A stretch of DNA of 64,000 nt from Hymenobacter lucidus (GCF_020447265.1 NZ_JAJADR010000001.1:248001-312000); one strand, 5' to 3'; numbered from the stretch's first letter, positions 1-11,689 are shown. Notes: a model not told the origin generated them from the sequence alone. Numbers and translations: made by a program.

Positions 1-11
1 AATAAATTGTG

Positions 12-488
12 CTACATATCCTCATCGAGCTGGTCGCGCAGCTCGTGCAGGCGGGCTTGCAGGCCCGGTAGGTGCGGGCATAGCCGCTCCAGCCGCCGCA
101 GCACGCGCAGGGCTGCCCGGTAGTCGCCGAGTACCTGCAGAATGGTGGCCCAGCCCGACAGCGCCCCAAAATGCCGGGGCTCGCGCTGCAACGTCTGGGC
201 AATATCGAGCAGGGAAGCCCGGTACTCGCCGCGCAGGTAGTAGGCCGTAGCCCGCTTGTTCCAGGCCTCGGCAAAGGCAGGCTTTTCTTCCAGCAGCGCC
301 GTAAAAATGCTGATGGCCTGGGTGTAATCGTCGGCGGCCAGCGCCCGCAGGCCCATTTCGAGCTGCTTGTCGAGATGCCGCTCACCGGTAGCCAGCCAAA
401 GCTGCCAGATACCATTCTGCAGCGCCGCTATTTCGGCGGGCGAAGTAGCCGCCCGCAGCCGGGCAAACAGATCATCCAGAGTGTCCAA
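12..488 (-). CDS. TPR-repeat protein
   Basis: Protein of 158 residues with tetratricopeptide-type helical repeats over about residues 40-140 (the segment around ALAADDYTQAISIFTALLEE fits the TPR pattern, followed by two more copies). TPRs mediate protein-protein contacts; no catalytic residues, signal peptide or membrane segment is visible, so it is probably cytoplasmic. The only plausible start is TTG at 486-488; the next Met is residue 45, inside the repeats. It lies about 100 bp downstream of metF on the same strand and may be the third gene of the methionine operon, separated from metF by a hairpin-forming repeat. Its role there is unknown. Confidence 0.75.
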   Translation of the reverse strand: MDTLDDLFARLRAATSPAEIAALQNGIWQLWLATGERHLDKQLEMGLRALAADDYTQAISIFTALLEEKPAFAEAWNKRATAYYLRGEYRASLLDIAQTLQREPRHFGALSGWATILQVLGDYRAALRVLRRLERLCPHLPGLQARLHELRDQLDEDM

Positions 489-489
489 T

Positions 490-590
490 AGTGAAATGGT
501 GAAATAGTGAGTTTGATGTTCAACAGGTGCTACATGCGTCGGCGGCGCGCAACGAACGTCAGACTCACAAGTTCACTATTTCACCACTTA
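490..590. repeat. Inverted repeat of degenerate GTGAAAT words, metF/TPR junction
   Basis: GGTGAAATAGTGA (498-510) is the exact reverse complement of 573-585, giving a 13-bp stem with a roughly 60-nt loop; imperfect pairing continues outward. The arm starts at the metF stop codon (588-590). It is one of several such post-stop hairpins in the window. Confidence 0.75.
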
Positions 591-1544
591 AAACAACTCG
601 GCCGCCACCCGCCGGATCGATTCGGACTTGCCCATAGAGTAGTAGTGCAGGCAGGGCACGCCGTGGGCCATCAGCTCCTTGCTCTGGTTGATGCACCACT
701 CGATGCCGATCTGGCGGGCGGCTTCGTTGTGGGGGGCCAGGTGTACGGCTTCGGCCAACTCCTCGGGAATGTTGAGGTAAAAGGAGCGGGGCAGCATCGT
801 GAGCTGACTTTTGGTCGTCAGAGGTTTGAGGCCCGGAATGATGGGCACGGTGATGCCGGCCTCGCGGCAACGCTTCTCGAAGCTAAAATACTGCTCGTTG
901 TCGAAAAACATCTGGGTCACGATGTACTCGGCTCCGCGGTCTACCTTGTGCTTGAGGTAGCGCAGGTCGGCGCCGTAGTTGGGGGCTTCGAAGTGCTTCT
1001 CGGGGTAGCCGGCCGTACCGATGCAGAAGTTGGTGGCCCAGGTATCGTCCTGCTCCTCATCGAGGTATTCGCCCTTGTTGAGGTTGGCCACCTGCCCAAT
1101 CAGGTCGCAGGCGTAGGCGTGGCCGTCGGGCTCGGGCTTGAAGTAGCCCTCACTCTTGATCGGGTCGCCACGCAACGCCAGCACGTTGTCGATACCCAGA
1201 AAGTGCAGGTCAATCAGAGCGTTTTCGGTTTCCTCCTTCGAAAAGCCCCCGCAGATGAGGTGGGGCACGGTGTCCACGTCGAAGCGGTTTTTGATAGCCG
1301 CGCAGATGCCCACCGTACCGGGGCGACGGCGCACCGTCTTCTTTTCCAGCAGGCCGTTGGGGTGCTGGCGATACACGTATTCCTCCCGGTGGTAAGTCAC
1401 GTCGATAAAAGGCGGCTTGAACTCCAGCAGGGGCTCAATGTTGGAAAACAGCGTGTGGATATTTTCGCCCTTCTTCGGCGGCAGCACTTCGAAGGAAAAC
1501 AGCGTTTTGCCCGCGGCGCGGGACAGGTGTTCAGTTACTTTCAT
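588..1544 (-). CDS. metF: Methylenetetrahydrofolate reductase
   Basis: Protein of 318 residues matching MetF: FSFEVLPPKKGENIHTL near the N-terminus carries the catalytic Glu, and the barrel includes LALRGDP, FCIGTAGYPEKH and TQMFFDNEQYF. It reduces 5,10-methylene-THF to 5-methyl-THF using FAD, supplying the methyl donor for the MetH reaction; it is cytoplasmic. ATG start at 1542-1544. It lies 83 bp downstream of metH on the same strand, so the two successive steps of methionine synthesis are very likely co-transcribed under the SAM riboswitch upstream of metH. Length is normal for bacterial MetF. Confidence 0.97.
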   Translation of the reverse strand: MKVTEHLSRAAGKTLFSFEVLPPKKGENIHTLFSNIEPLLEFKPPFIDVTYHREEYVYRQHPNGLLEKKTVRRRPGTVGICAAIKNRFDVDTVPHLICGGFSKEETENALIDLHFLGIDNVLALRGDPIKSEGYFKPEPDGHAYACDLIGQVANLNKGEYLDEEQDDTWATNFCIGTAGYPEKHFEAPNYGADLRYLKHKVDRGAEYIVTQMFFDNEQYFSFEKRCREAGITVPIIPGLKPLTTKSQLTMLPRSFYLNIPEELAEAVHLAPHNEAARQIGIEWCINQSKELMAHGVPCLHYYSMGKSESIRRVAAELF

Positions 1545-1627
1545 AGAGAACTCCAGCTAGTGGCTGAAGGGGAGTTGCAGTGATAATCTAAGCTCCTCTC
1601 CTCAGATGAGGAGGGAAATTTTCGTTC

Positions 1628-5344
<3,717 letters not shown>

Positions 5345-5378
5345 GGCGGCTTCTCTTCGGATTGGCGGTTATAGCAAG

Positions 5379-5391
5379 CCTATCCAGAAAG
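5379..5391 (-). promoter_or_regulatory. Possible anti-P1 element of the SAM riboswitch
   Basis: On the minus strand CTTTCTGGATAGG can pair over 13 nt (one G-U) with the P1 5' strand and adjoining bases CTTATCCAGAAAG at 5509-5521. That helix is longer than P1 itself, so the two should be mutually exclusive. The element ends 34 nt before the metH start codon, which points to control of translation rather than termination. The pairing is read directly; the mechanism is inferred. Confidence 0.6.
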
Positions 5392-5416
5392 AGCCGCGCG
5401 GGAGACGCGTCCTGTT

Positions 5417-5521
5417 CTTATCTTCTTCCAAAGCACCGCTTTGAAATGGGAGTTAGCACCTTGTTTTATTTCAGGTTGCTAAGACGTCGTCGGGCCCAAT
5501 CCCTCGGTCTTTCTGGATAAG
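5417..5521 (-). promoter_or_regulatory. SAM-I (S-box) riboswitch aptamer
   Basis: Read on the minus strand from 5521 the sequence has the S-box hallmarks in order: P1 5' strand CTTATC, the kink-turn GAGGGA, the GACGA...GCAACC segment, AAGGTGCTAACTCC, a P4 hairpin CAAAGC-GGT-GCTTTG and the closing P1 strand GATAAG (5417-5422). P2 is AAGAC/GTCTT. It binds S-adenosylmethionine and represses methionine genes in known cases. It sits 73 nt upstream of metH. There is no intrinsic terminator with a U-run before metH; a possible expression platform is described separately. Confidence 0.95.
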
Positions 5522-5638
5522 TAACAGAGCGAATATACAGCAGGAAAATCCGGAATCCAATTTTGCGCCCCGCAGTGCGTTAGGCAGACAGTGCGGACGC
5601 TTTGATACCGGGTACCCTATGCCCCCTCTCTTTCGGCT

Positions 5639-6775
5639 ATGCTGCTACGACTACGAATTGCCTTTTTAGCGGCGTTACTGCTGCCGGTTCTGCTGCTCCG
5701 GGCTCAGCCCCTGCCCAAAACGCCCGGCGCCGGCCTGCGCGGGCAATACTACACCGGCCAGCGCTTCGAGGAACTGGCCCTGACTCGCGTCGACCCAACG
5801 ATTGACTTCAACTGGACCCTGGGCCGGCCTGATCCTGACAAGACGACGCAACGCTTTTTGTCGCCCGGCCCCGGTGTGCCGGCCGAGTATTTCTCGGTGC
5901 GCTGGCTGGGCCACGTATATATTCCCGTTACGGGCCGCTACACGTTTCGCATCGTCAACGACGACGGCATGCGGGTGTGGCTAGGCGGTAAGAATATCCT
6001 CGATGCCTGGCGCGACCAGCCCGCCGAAGAATCGGGCGCTGAAATTCAGCTGATTGGGGGACGCTACTACCCGCTGCGGGTGGAGTATTACCAAGTGCGC
6101 TGGGATGCCCGCGCCCTGCTCACCTGGCAGCCGCCCACTGCCGCTGAGCCCCAGCCCATTCCTACGGTCTACCTTTACGCTGTCCTGCCGCCTTCGGCCC
6201 GGCCCATTGCTGCCGCAGCAGCGCCGCGGCCAGCACCACAGGCCGGCTCGGTTGCCCCGCGGCCGGCTCCGGTGGTAGCGGCAAAGCTGCCGGCTGTTTC
6301 CGCCCCGCCCCCGGCCCCCCGGCGGCCGCCCCGGCGCCGGAGCAGTTCTGCGTCGGCCCCGATTCCGGCGCCAATACCAGCAGTGCTGGCCGACAGTAGC
6401 GCCGAGGTCCCACCCGATTTCGCGGGGCTGAGCAAGGGCACTACAGTGACGCTGCCCAGCCTGTATTTCACCCAAAGCACGGCCACTTTGCTGCCTGCCT
6501 CGCGGCCCATGCTGAACTCTCTGACTCGTAAGCTGCAGGAGCAACCCGCGCTGCAGCTCGAAATTGCCGGCCACACCGATAACGTGGGTGAGCCGGCCAA
6601 AAACCTGCTTTTGTCGGAACAACGAGCAAAAGTGGTGCGCCGCTACTTGGTACAACAGGGCATCGACTCGGTGCGGCTCTCGGCCCGGGGCTACGGTGGC
6701 ACCCGCCCGGTGGCCGACAACCGCGACCCGCAGCAGCGGCCCCGCAACCGCCGGGTGGAAATCGTGGTGCGTTAA
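5639..6775 (+). CDS. PA14-OmpA cell-envelope protein
   Basis: Protein of 378 residues. Residues 1-22 are a signal peptide (MLLRLRIAFLAALLLPVLLL). About 32-160 is a PA14 domain (GQYYTG start, YFSVRWLGHV, GRYTFRIVNDDGMRVWLGG), a fold often involved in carbohydrate binding. A Pro/Ala-rich linker spans about 165-265. About 268-378 is an OmpA-type peptidoglycan-binding domain with the conserved Asp in IAGHTDNVGEPAKN, the Arg in LLLSEQRAKVV and the terminal RPRNRRVEIVV. It probably tethers a sugar-binding module to the cell wall in the periplasm or outer membrane. ATG at 5639; it diverges from metH. No neighbour explains its role. Confidence 0.85.
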   Translation: MLLRLRIAFLAALLLPVLLLRAQPLPKTPGAGLRGQYYTGQRFEELALTRVDPTIDFNWTLGRPDPDKTTQRFLSPGPGVPAEYFSVRWLGHVYIPVTGRYTFRIVNDDGMRVWLGGKNILDAWRDQPAEESGAEIQLIGGRYYPLRVEYYQVRWDARALLTWQPPTAAEPQPIPTVYLYAVLPPSARPIAAAAAPRPAPQAGSVAPRPAPVVAAKLPAVSAPPPAPRRPPRRRSSSASAPIPAPIPAVLADSSAEVPPDFAGLSKGTTVTLPSLYFTQSTATLLPASRPMLNSLTRKLQEQPALQLEIAGHTDNVGEPAKNLLLSEQRAKVVRRYLVQQGIDSVRLSARGYGGTRPVADNRDPQQRPRNRRVEIVVR

Positions 6776-6790
6776 TTCAGTAGAGGTTTG

Positions 6791-7132
6791 CTACCGGCTT
6801 GCGGCTTGCGTCTCGTCGAGCTGAAAGCCGCTGGCGGTTTTCGCCACTTTGTACCGGCGGCCGGCGCACTGCAGGTAGTGAGTCTGCGCCGTTAGCGGTA
6901 CAATGCTGCTGGGCTTCAGGAAAGCGCCCTTCCGGTAGGTGATAAACAACGTGTCACCGATTTGCTGTTGGCGGATAATCTTAGTTTGCATAGCAGAACT
7001 GGTCGAGGTCAGGCTAATCTGGCCATTGGTCTGCTGGTAAGCAAAGGCTGGGTCTGGGGTGTCAGGTGCTACTTTCGCAGACAAGCAGCCCGATACCAGC
7101 AGGACTACCGGATAGAGGAAGAACTTTTTCAT
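6791..7132 (-). CDS. Small hypothetical lipoprotein
   Basis: Starting at the ATG at 7130-7132 the 113-residue product begins MKKFFLYPVVLLVSGC, a clear type II signal peptide with lipobox VSGC. Translation from further upstream would bury this signal, so the internal start is preferred. The mature part is short and beta-rich (QKIIRQQQIGDTLFITYR-like segments) and shows no family I recognise. Its stop is only 15 bp from that of the convergent PA14-OmpA gene, with no terminator visible between them. Function unknown; likely anchored in the cell envelope. Confidence 0.7.
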   Translation of the reverse strand: MKKFFLYPVVLLVSGCLSAKVAPDTPDPAFAYQQTNGQISLTSTSSAMQTKIIRQQQIGDTLFITYRKGAFLKPSSIVPLTAQTHYLQCAGRRYKVAKTASGFQLDETQAASR

Positions 7133-7335
7133 TCTTGCGTAGCTGAAGATAGTCAGCTTAAAGCTAGTCGTAAAGCTCGTAATGAGCGGTCTGCAGCAGT
7201 TTATCAGACAAAAAACAACCGCTAGCGAAAGTACAGGCGAATGCCGGTGAAACAATTGTGTAGGTACATCAGTTAGTGGGCATCAAACAGCTTGGAACTA
7301 CTCCGGGCTGCCCCAACCGGTACTACCTCTCAACC

Positions 7336-8457
7336 ATGAGCCAAGCTTCCAATCTTCTCCTGACGCCCTTCACGATGGGCGCCCTCACGCTGCCCAACCG
7401 CGTCGTAATGGCCCCCATGACCCGCAGCCGGGCCGACAATGACGGCAACGTGCCCACCGATTCGACGGTGAAATATTACGAGCAGCGCGCCTCGGCGGGC
7501 CTCATTATCAGCGAAGGAACCCAGATTTCGGCCCAGGGTGTGGGCTACGTTTCCACGCCCGGCATTTATTCTGAAGCCCAGGTAGCGGGCTGGAAAAAAG
7601 TAACTGCCGCGGTACACGCCGCCGGGGGGCGCATTTTCGCGCAGCTCTGGCACGTAGGCAGCATCTCGCACCCCTCGTTTCACAACGGCGAGCTGCCGGT
7701 AGCTCCTTCGGCGGTGCAGCCCAAGGGCGTGCAAGCCTTTACGGGCAAGGGCATGGAAGAAATTCCGACGCCCCGCGCCCTGGAAACGGCCGAGGTGAAA
7801 GCCGTGGTGGAAGATTTCCGCAAAGCCGCCGCCAACGCTAAGGAAGCCGGCTTCGACGGCGTCGAAATTCACGGCGCCAACGGCTACCTCGTGGATCAGT
7901 TTATTCAGGACGGCACCAATAAGCGCACCGACGAGTACGGGGGCAGCGTAGAAAACCGCGCCCGGTTTGCCTTGGAAGTAGTGCAGGCTGCCGCCGACGT
8001 CTTCGGTGCCGACCGGGTGGGTATTCGCCTGGCTCCCACGGGTGCCATGGGCGGCATCACCGACTCGGACCGCGTGGGCACCTTCAGCTACGTAACCGAG
8101 CAACTCAACAAGCTGGGCCTGGCCTATCTGCACGTCATCGAGGCCCTGCCTGGCCACCCGATGGCCGCCGCACCCGGCGTGCCGGCCGTAGCCGCGCACC
8201 TGCGCAAGATCTTCACCGGCCCATTTATGCTGAACGGCGGCTACACCCAGGAAACGGCCGAAGCCGCGCTGGCCAACAACGAAGCCGACCTGATTTCGTT
8301 CGGTGTGCCCTTCATTGCCAACCCCGATTTGGTGGAGCGCTACGAGCAGGGCACAGCCTTTAACATGCCCGACCAGGCCACTTTCTACAGCGGCGGCGAC
8401 AAAGGCTACATCGATTATCCCACGCTGGCGGAAGCACCGGTAGCTACCGAGCAATAG
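7336..8457 (+). CDS. Old yellow enzyme family alkene reductase
   Basis: FMN-dependent OYE/N-ethylmaleimide-reductase-type protein of 373 residues from ATG 7336 (MSQASNLLLTPFTMG). Family motifs: LPNRVVMAPMTRSRA at the N-terminus, the substrate-binding pair HGAN in GVEIHGANGYLVDQFI, and TNKRTDEYGGSVENRARF. Such enzymes reduce activated C=C bonds of enones, maleimides or nitro-compounds with NAD(P)H in the cytoplasm. The reading frame extends upstream to 7276 but those residues do not resemble the family. It is followed by a strong terminator and appears monocistronic. Similar to E. coli NemA, but the physiological substrate cannot be read from sequence. Confidence 0.93.
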   Translation: MSQASNLLLTPFTMGALTLPNRVVMAPMTRSRADNDGNVPTDSTVKYYEQRASAGLIISEGTQISAQGVGYVSTPGIYSEAQVAGWKKVTAAVHAAGGRIFAQLWHVGSISHPSFHNGELPVAPSAVQPKGVQAFTGKGMEEIPTPRALETAEVKAVVEDFRKAAANAKEAGFDGVEIHGANGYLVDQFIQDGTNKRTDEYGGSVENRARFALEVVQAAADVFGADRVGIRLAPTGAMGGITDSDRVGTFSYVTEQLNKLGLAYLHVIEALPGHPMAAAPGVPAVAAHLRKIFTGPFMLNGGYTQETAEAALANNEADLISFGVPFIANPDLVERYEQGTAFNMPDQATFYSGGDKGYIDYPTLAEAPVATEQ

Positions 8458-8474
8458 TCGAACAAGATTTCGTG

Positions 8475-8514
8475 AAAAGCCCTGCCGTGGAAAGTCCGCG
8501 GCAGGGCTTTTTTT
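8475..8514 (+). terminator. Rho-independent terminator of the OYE gene
   Basis: AAAAGCCCTGCCG (8475-8487) pairs with CGGCAGGGCTTTT (8499-8511), followed by T residues; 18 bp after the OYE stop codon. It also lies just downstream of the convergent membrane-protein gene (stop at 8537) and may serve both. Confidence 0.92.
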
Positions 8515-8536
8515 GTGCTCTGCTAATGCCCAAAAG

Positions 8537-10249
8537 CTACTCGCCAGGAACAGTGGGAACCGTAGCCGGCCGTATTTTCAGGCGCAGAATGTGGGCTCCC
8601 AAGATGGGCAGGCGCAGCGTTTCCCGCGCCCCGTGCCGGCGCAGAAAAGCTGCTACGGCCGGGCTGGGTGGCGTGCCGGGGTTCAGGTCGAAGAGCATGA
8701 GGGCGGGCCGGCTGAGGCGCAGCGGCTGGTGGGCCAGCAGCGAGTCGGCGTCCAGAATGATGTGGCCAGCTAAGCGGGCCTCTATTTCCACCCGCTTGTT
8801 GTAGTAGTTGCGCCCAAACAGCACCGGCTGGCCGGGCCGCACGGTGCGCAACAGCTCGTCGAGCTGCCGGATTTCGGCTGGCTGTCCGGGCGCCCGGTCC
8901 ATCGAAAAGGCTGGTTGCTGCCCTATCAGCTGCGCGGTGCGCCGGCCGCGGGTGGCCAGGGAAAGCAGCAGCGAAGCGCCCAGCACCGCCACCGCCGCCA
9001 AACGGACCACATCGGGCAAGCGGCGGGGCCGGGCCAGTACCAGCACGCCCAGCATGCCCGATACGCTCAGGAAAACTGGCAGCCAATAGCGCGTGTCGGC
9101 CACGTAAGTCCAGCTGCCGCCCGCAAACCAGCCCACCAGCGCGGCTGGGTAGCGCAACGACAGCGCCACCAGCAGCCCGCCGCCCAGCAGCGCGGTGCCC
9201 AGGTGCAGCAGGTGAAACAGCACGCGGCGCGTAGGCCACACCCGGCCCCGGCGGCGGGCCGCCCTCCACTCGCGCCCCAGCCCGACCAGCAGCACCGCCA
9301 CCACCACCCCGGAAATCAGCAGTACGGCCCCGGCGCGCAGTATAGCGCCGTTTGGCAGGCGGCTGAAATCAAGCTCGTTGGAGAAAAAGCTGTGGTAAAG
9401 AAACGGGTCGAGCTGGAGCAGATGGTGCCAGTATAGCCCCCCGATGGCGCGGGCGGCCGGCTCGGTAGCAAGCTGGGTGTAGAACCGGGTGATGTAGTAG
9501 GCGTCGCCGGCCACGCGGGCCTGGTAGAACAGCAGGCCGCCTACCAAGCCACTTAGCAGCAGCAGCGCAGCCAGGGCCGGGCGGCGCTGCGCGGGCCGCC
9601 AGCGCCAGGCAAAGAACAGCAGCGCGAGCGGCAGAAAAAACGCCAGCGGGTAGTAGGCAAACCGAAACAGGCACGCCGCAAAGCCCAGTCCGCTCATGGC
9701 CAGCGCCGTTCCCAAGCCGGCGGAACGGCGCCGGTGGCCCGCCCGCCGCGTAAGCAGATTGAACAGCACCGCCAGCCCGCCCGAGTAGCAAGCCAGTGCC
9801 AGCAGGTCGGTGCCAAAGAGCAGATGAAACGGCGCGTTGCTCAAACCCCAGAACAGGAAAAAAGCCGCCGGCGCCCCCGGCACCAACGACGTGTGCAGCG
9901 GCCGAAGCAGAAACCACCAAGCGGCAAAAAGCCCCAGCAGGCCGGCCCAGTGCATAATCTGAGTAGCCAGCAGCACGTTGGAGCCCGTCATTTGCAGCAG
10001 GCCCGCGATTAGCCAGGCGTAGCCGGGCGGCCACAGGTTCAGGGGCTCGAAAATTGGCCTTGATAAATCCTGCCAGTTGGCCTGGGCCAAGCTGATACCA
10101 TGCCCCCGCAGCAGATTCACGGCACTTTCCGTCTGGGTCTGCATGTCGCGCGTGAGCTGGGGCATGGCCAGCTCGTGGGCCCAGCGCAGCAGCACGGCCA
10201 GCCCAAAAGCCAGGCGGTTGAGCAAACGCCAGGGCAGCTTGAAAATCAT
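8537..10249 (-). CDS. GT-C-like polytopic membrane protein
   Basis: Integral membrane protein of 570 residues from ATG 10247-10249 (MIFKLPWRLLNRLAFGL). It has an N-terminal membrane anchor, then a soluble loop with an acidic QLTRDMQTQTESA segment and PIFEPLNLWPPGYAW, then about ten hydrophobic helices, and a soluble C-terminal domain (about 470-570). This layout resembles GT-C fold glycosyltransferases that use lipid-phosphate sugars, but I see no diagnostic motif that fixes donor or acceptor. No glycan-synthesis genes are adjacent. The reading frame continues upstream to 10375, but those residues are Pro/Ser-rich and unlike a start. Function as a glycosyltransferase is a tentative inference. 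Confidence 0.65.
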   Translation of the reverse strand: MIFKLPWRLLNRLAFGLAVLLRWAHELAMPQLTRDMQTQTESAVNLLRGHGISLAQANWQDLSRPIFEPLNLWPPGYAWLIAGLLQMTGSNVLLATQIMHWAGLLGLFAAWWFLLRPLHTSLVPGAPAAFFLFWGLSNAPFHLLFGTDLLALACYSGGLAVLFNLLTRRAGHRRRSAGLGTALAMSGLGFAACLFRFAYYPLAFFLPLALLFFAWRWRPAQRRPALAALLLLSGLVGGLLFYQARVAGDAYYITRFYTQLATEPAARAIGGLYWHHLLQLDPFLYHSFFSNELDFSRLPNGAILRAGAVLLISGVVVAVLLVGLGREWRAARRRGRVWPTRRVLFHLLHLGTALLGGGLLVALSLRYPAALVGWFAGGSWTYVADTRYWLPVFLSVSGMLGVLVLARPRRLPDVVRLAAVAVLGASLLLSLATRGRRTAQLIGQQPAFSMDRAPGQPAEIRQLDELLRTVRPGQPVLFGRNYYNKRVEIEARLAGHIILDADSLLAHQPLRLSRPALMLFDLNPGTPPSPAVAAFLRRHGARETLRLPILGAHILRLKIRPATVPTVPGE

Positions 10250-10404
10250 AGAAGCGAAAATGCGGCGCGGCTGCGGTGGAGGTGAGGCCGAAGGTAGCAG
10301 CCAGCCGGGCATCAAGCCAAACACCCGCTCCCCGGAATACGACGGCGCGGGCAGAAGCCAGCAACCAAGGCCCATTACCCAAATGGACGCTCAACCAGGC
10401 GAGG

Positions 10405-10513
10405 TGTCACAAAAAAATAACCCGGAGAGAGGTTTGTGACAATGCTTCGTCACAACTTTTTCTGTCACAAGTTTTTTTATGACAGTACTTTTTGTGACAA
10501 CGTCCTGTCACAA
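10405..10513. promoter_or_regulatory. Array of three dyads of TTGTGACA half-sites, 29-bp period
   Basis: Half-sites TGTCACAA or its complement TTGTGACA occur at 10405, 10434, 10448 (one base off), 10463, 10477 (weak), 10492 and 10506, stepping by 14-15 bp after 10434. They pair into three dyads centred near 10444, 10473.5 and 10502.5, exactly 29 bp apart. The array occupies the divergent promoter region between the membrane-protein gene and the SDR gene. It may be a cooperative operator; the cognate protein is unknown. The 10-bp spacer of the outer dyads differs from the 6-bp spacer of CRP sites. Confidence 0.75.
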
Positions 10514-10637
10514 ATTAGTTGTGGGGAAGGAAAAGGGTGACAACCTACGCCGCCAATAAAATCCGGGTAAAACCGGCCGGCCGCAGCTTTGCCCCAGAGT
10601 TTTGCGTAAGCGCAGGCACTACTCTTTCCGATTCGCT

Positions 10638-11573
10638 ATGCCCGCCAAAAAAGCCCCTGCTACCGCCAAAGCCGCCGCGCCCGCCAAGAAACCCGCCGCG
10701 CCCAAACCCGAAAAGCGCCCAACGGCCAAGGATATGAAAGCCGAAAAGCTGCCCTACCCGGCCAAACAGGCCGATATGAAGCAGCAGCCCGACACCGATT
10801 TTGCCAACTACAAAGCCGCCGGCAAGCTGGAAGGGAAAATTGCCCTCATCACCGGCGCCGACTCGGGCATCGGGCGGGCCGTGGCCATTGCCTTTGCCCT
10901 GGAAGGGGCCGATGTGGCCGTGCTATACAACGAAAACGACGTGGACGCCGAGGAAACCAAGCGGCAGGTGGAAAAGCGTAAGCGCCGCTGCATTCTGCTC
11001 AAGCTCGACGTGCGCGACCCGGAACAGTGCCGCCAGGCCGTGCGCCGCACCCTGGCCGAGCTGGGTGGCCTCAATATTCTGGTCAACAACGCGGCCTTCC
11101 AGATGGCCCAGCAGAAATTCGAGGACATTCCCGAGGAGCAGATTCGCCGCACCTTCGATACCAACATTCTGGGCTACATCTGGATGGCGCAGTCGGCGCT
11201 GCCCCACTTGCAGGCCGGCGACTCCATCATCAACACGGGCAGCATCGTGGGCCTCACCGGCAACCCGCTGCTGATTGACTACACGGCCAGTAAATCGGCC
11301 ATTCACGCCTTCACCAAAAGCCTGGCTACGCACCTGGGCGAGCGGAATATCCGGGTAAACTGCGTGGTGCCCGGCCCCGTCTGGACGCCCAACATTCCGG
11401 GCACCATGCCGGCCGAGGAAATCGAGAAGTTCGGCTACGAGGTAGCCCTGGCACGCCCCGGCCAGCCCGAGGAGCTGGCCCCGGCCTACGTGCTGCTGGC
11501 CTCCCAGGACGGCTCGTTCATGACCGGCAGCCTGGTACACGTCACCGGCGGCAAGCTTTCCAGCGACCAGTAA
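10638..11573 (+). CDS. YghA-like short-chain dehydrogenase with Lys/Ala/Pro tail
   Basis: From ATG 10638 the product has 311 residues. About 1-55 are a basic low-complexity tail (MPAKKAPATAKAAAPAKK and onward), similar in composition to histone H1 tails. The rest is a classical SDR: FANYKAAGKLEGK lead-in typical of the YghA group, cofactor motif TGADSGIG, NNAA, catalytic Ser in NTGSIVG, and Tyr-x3-Lys in DYTASKSA. YghA-type enzymes are NADP-dependent aldehyde reductases; the substrate here is unknown. The tail is much more basic than in E. coli YghA. The unusual dyad array lies upstream and a nested palindrome follows the stop. Confidence 0.9.
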   Translation: MPAKKAPATAKAAAPAKKPAAPKPEKRPTAKDMKAEKLPYPAKQADMKQQPDTDFANYKAAGKLEGKIALITGADSGIGRAVAIAFALEGADVAVLYNENDVDAEETKRQVEKRKRRCILLKLDVRDPEQCRQAVRRTLAELGGLNILVNNAAFQMAQQKFEDIPEEQIRRTFDTNILGYIWMAQSALPHLQAGDSIINTGSIVGLTGNPLLIDYTASKSAIHAFTKSLATHLGERNIRVNCVVPGPVWTPNIPGTMPAEEIEKFGYEVALARPGQPEELAPAYVLLASQDGSFMTGSLVHVTGGKLSSDQ

Positions 11574-11595
11574 AGCTGTCTTTTTGAGCCATAAA

Positions 11596-11679
11596 CACCG
11601 TAGCGCGAACTTTGTAGTTCGCGTCCCAGAACGAGCCAGATGGCGCGGGGACGCGAACTACAAAGTTCGCGCTACGGTG
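11596..11679. repeat. Nested palindrome, likely bidirectional terminator
   Basis: A 32-bp arm (11596-11627) is perfectly complementary to 11648-11679 with a 20-nt loop. Each arm contains its own hairpin, CGCGAACT-TTGT-AGTTCGCG, so a long cruciform or two small hairpins can form. It sits between the convergent SDR and uxuA genes. Its form suggests a dispersed repeat that doubles as terminator; whether other copies exist in the genome cannot be seen here. Confidence 0.85.
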
Positions 11680-11689
11680 CTTTTATAAG

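Noticed and set aside
507..1583. Long plus-strand open frame (358 codons) opposite metF
   Set aside because: It is antisense to a clear metF, has no recognisable protein features, and is the expected by-product of GC-rich codon use.
10405..10513. CRP-type sites, plasmid-like iterons or a CRISPR-like array
   Set aside because: Inner spacing of the dyads is 10 bp where CRP needs 6; half-sites alternate in orientation, unlike iterons or CRISPR repeats; no cas or rep genes are nearby.
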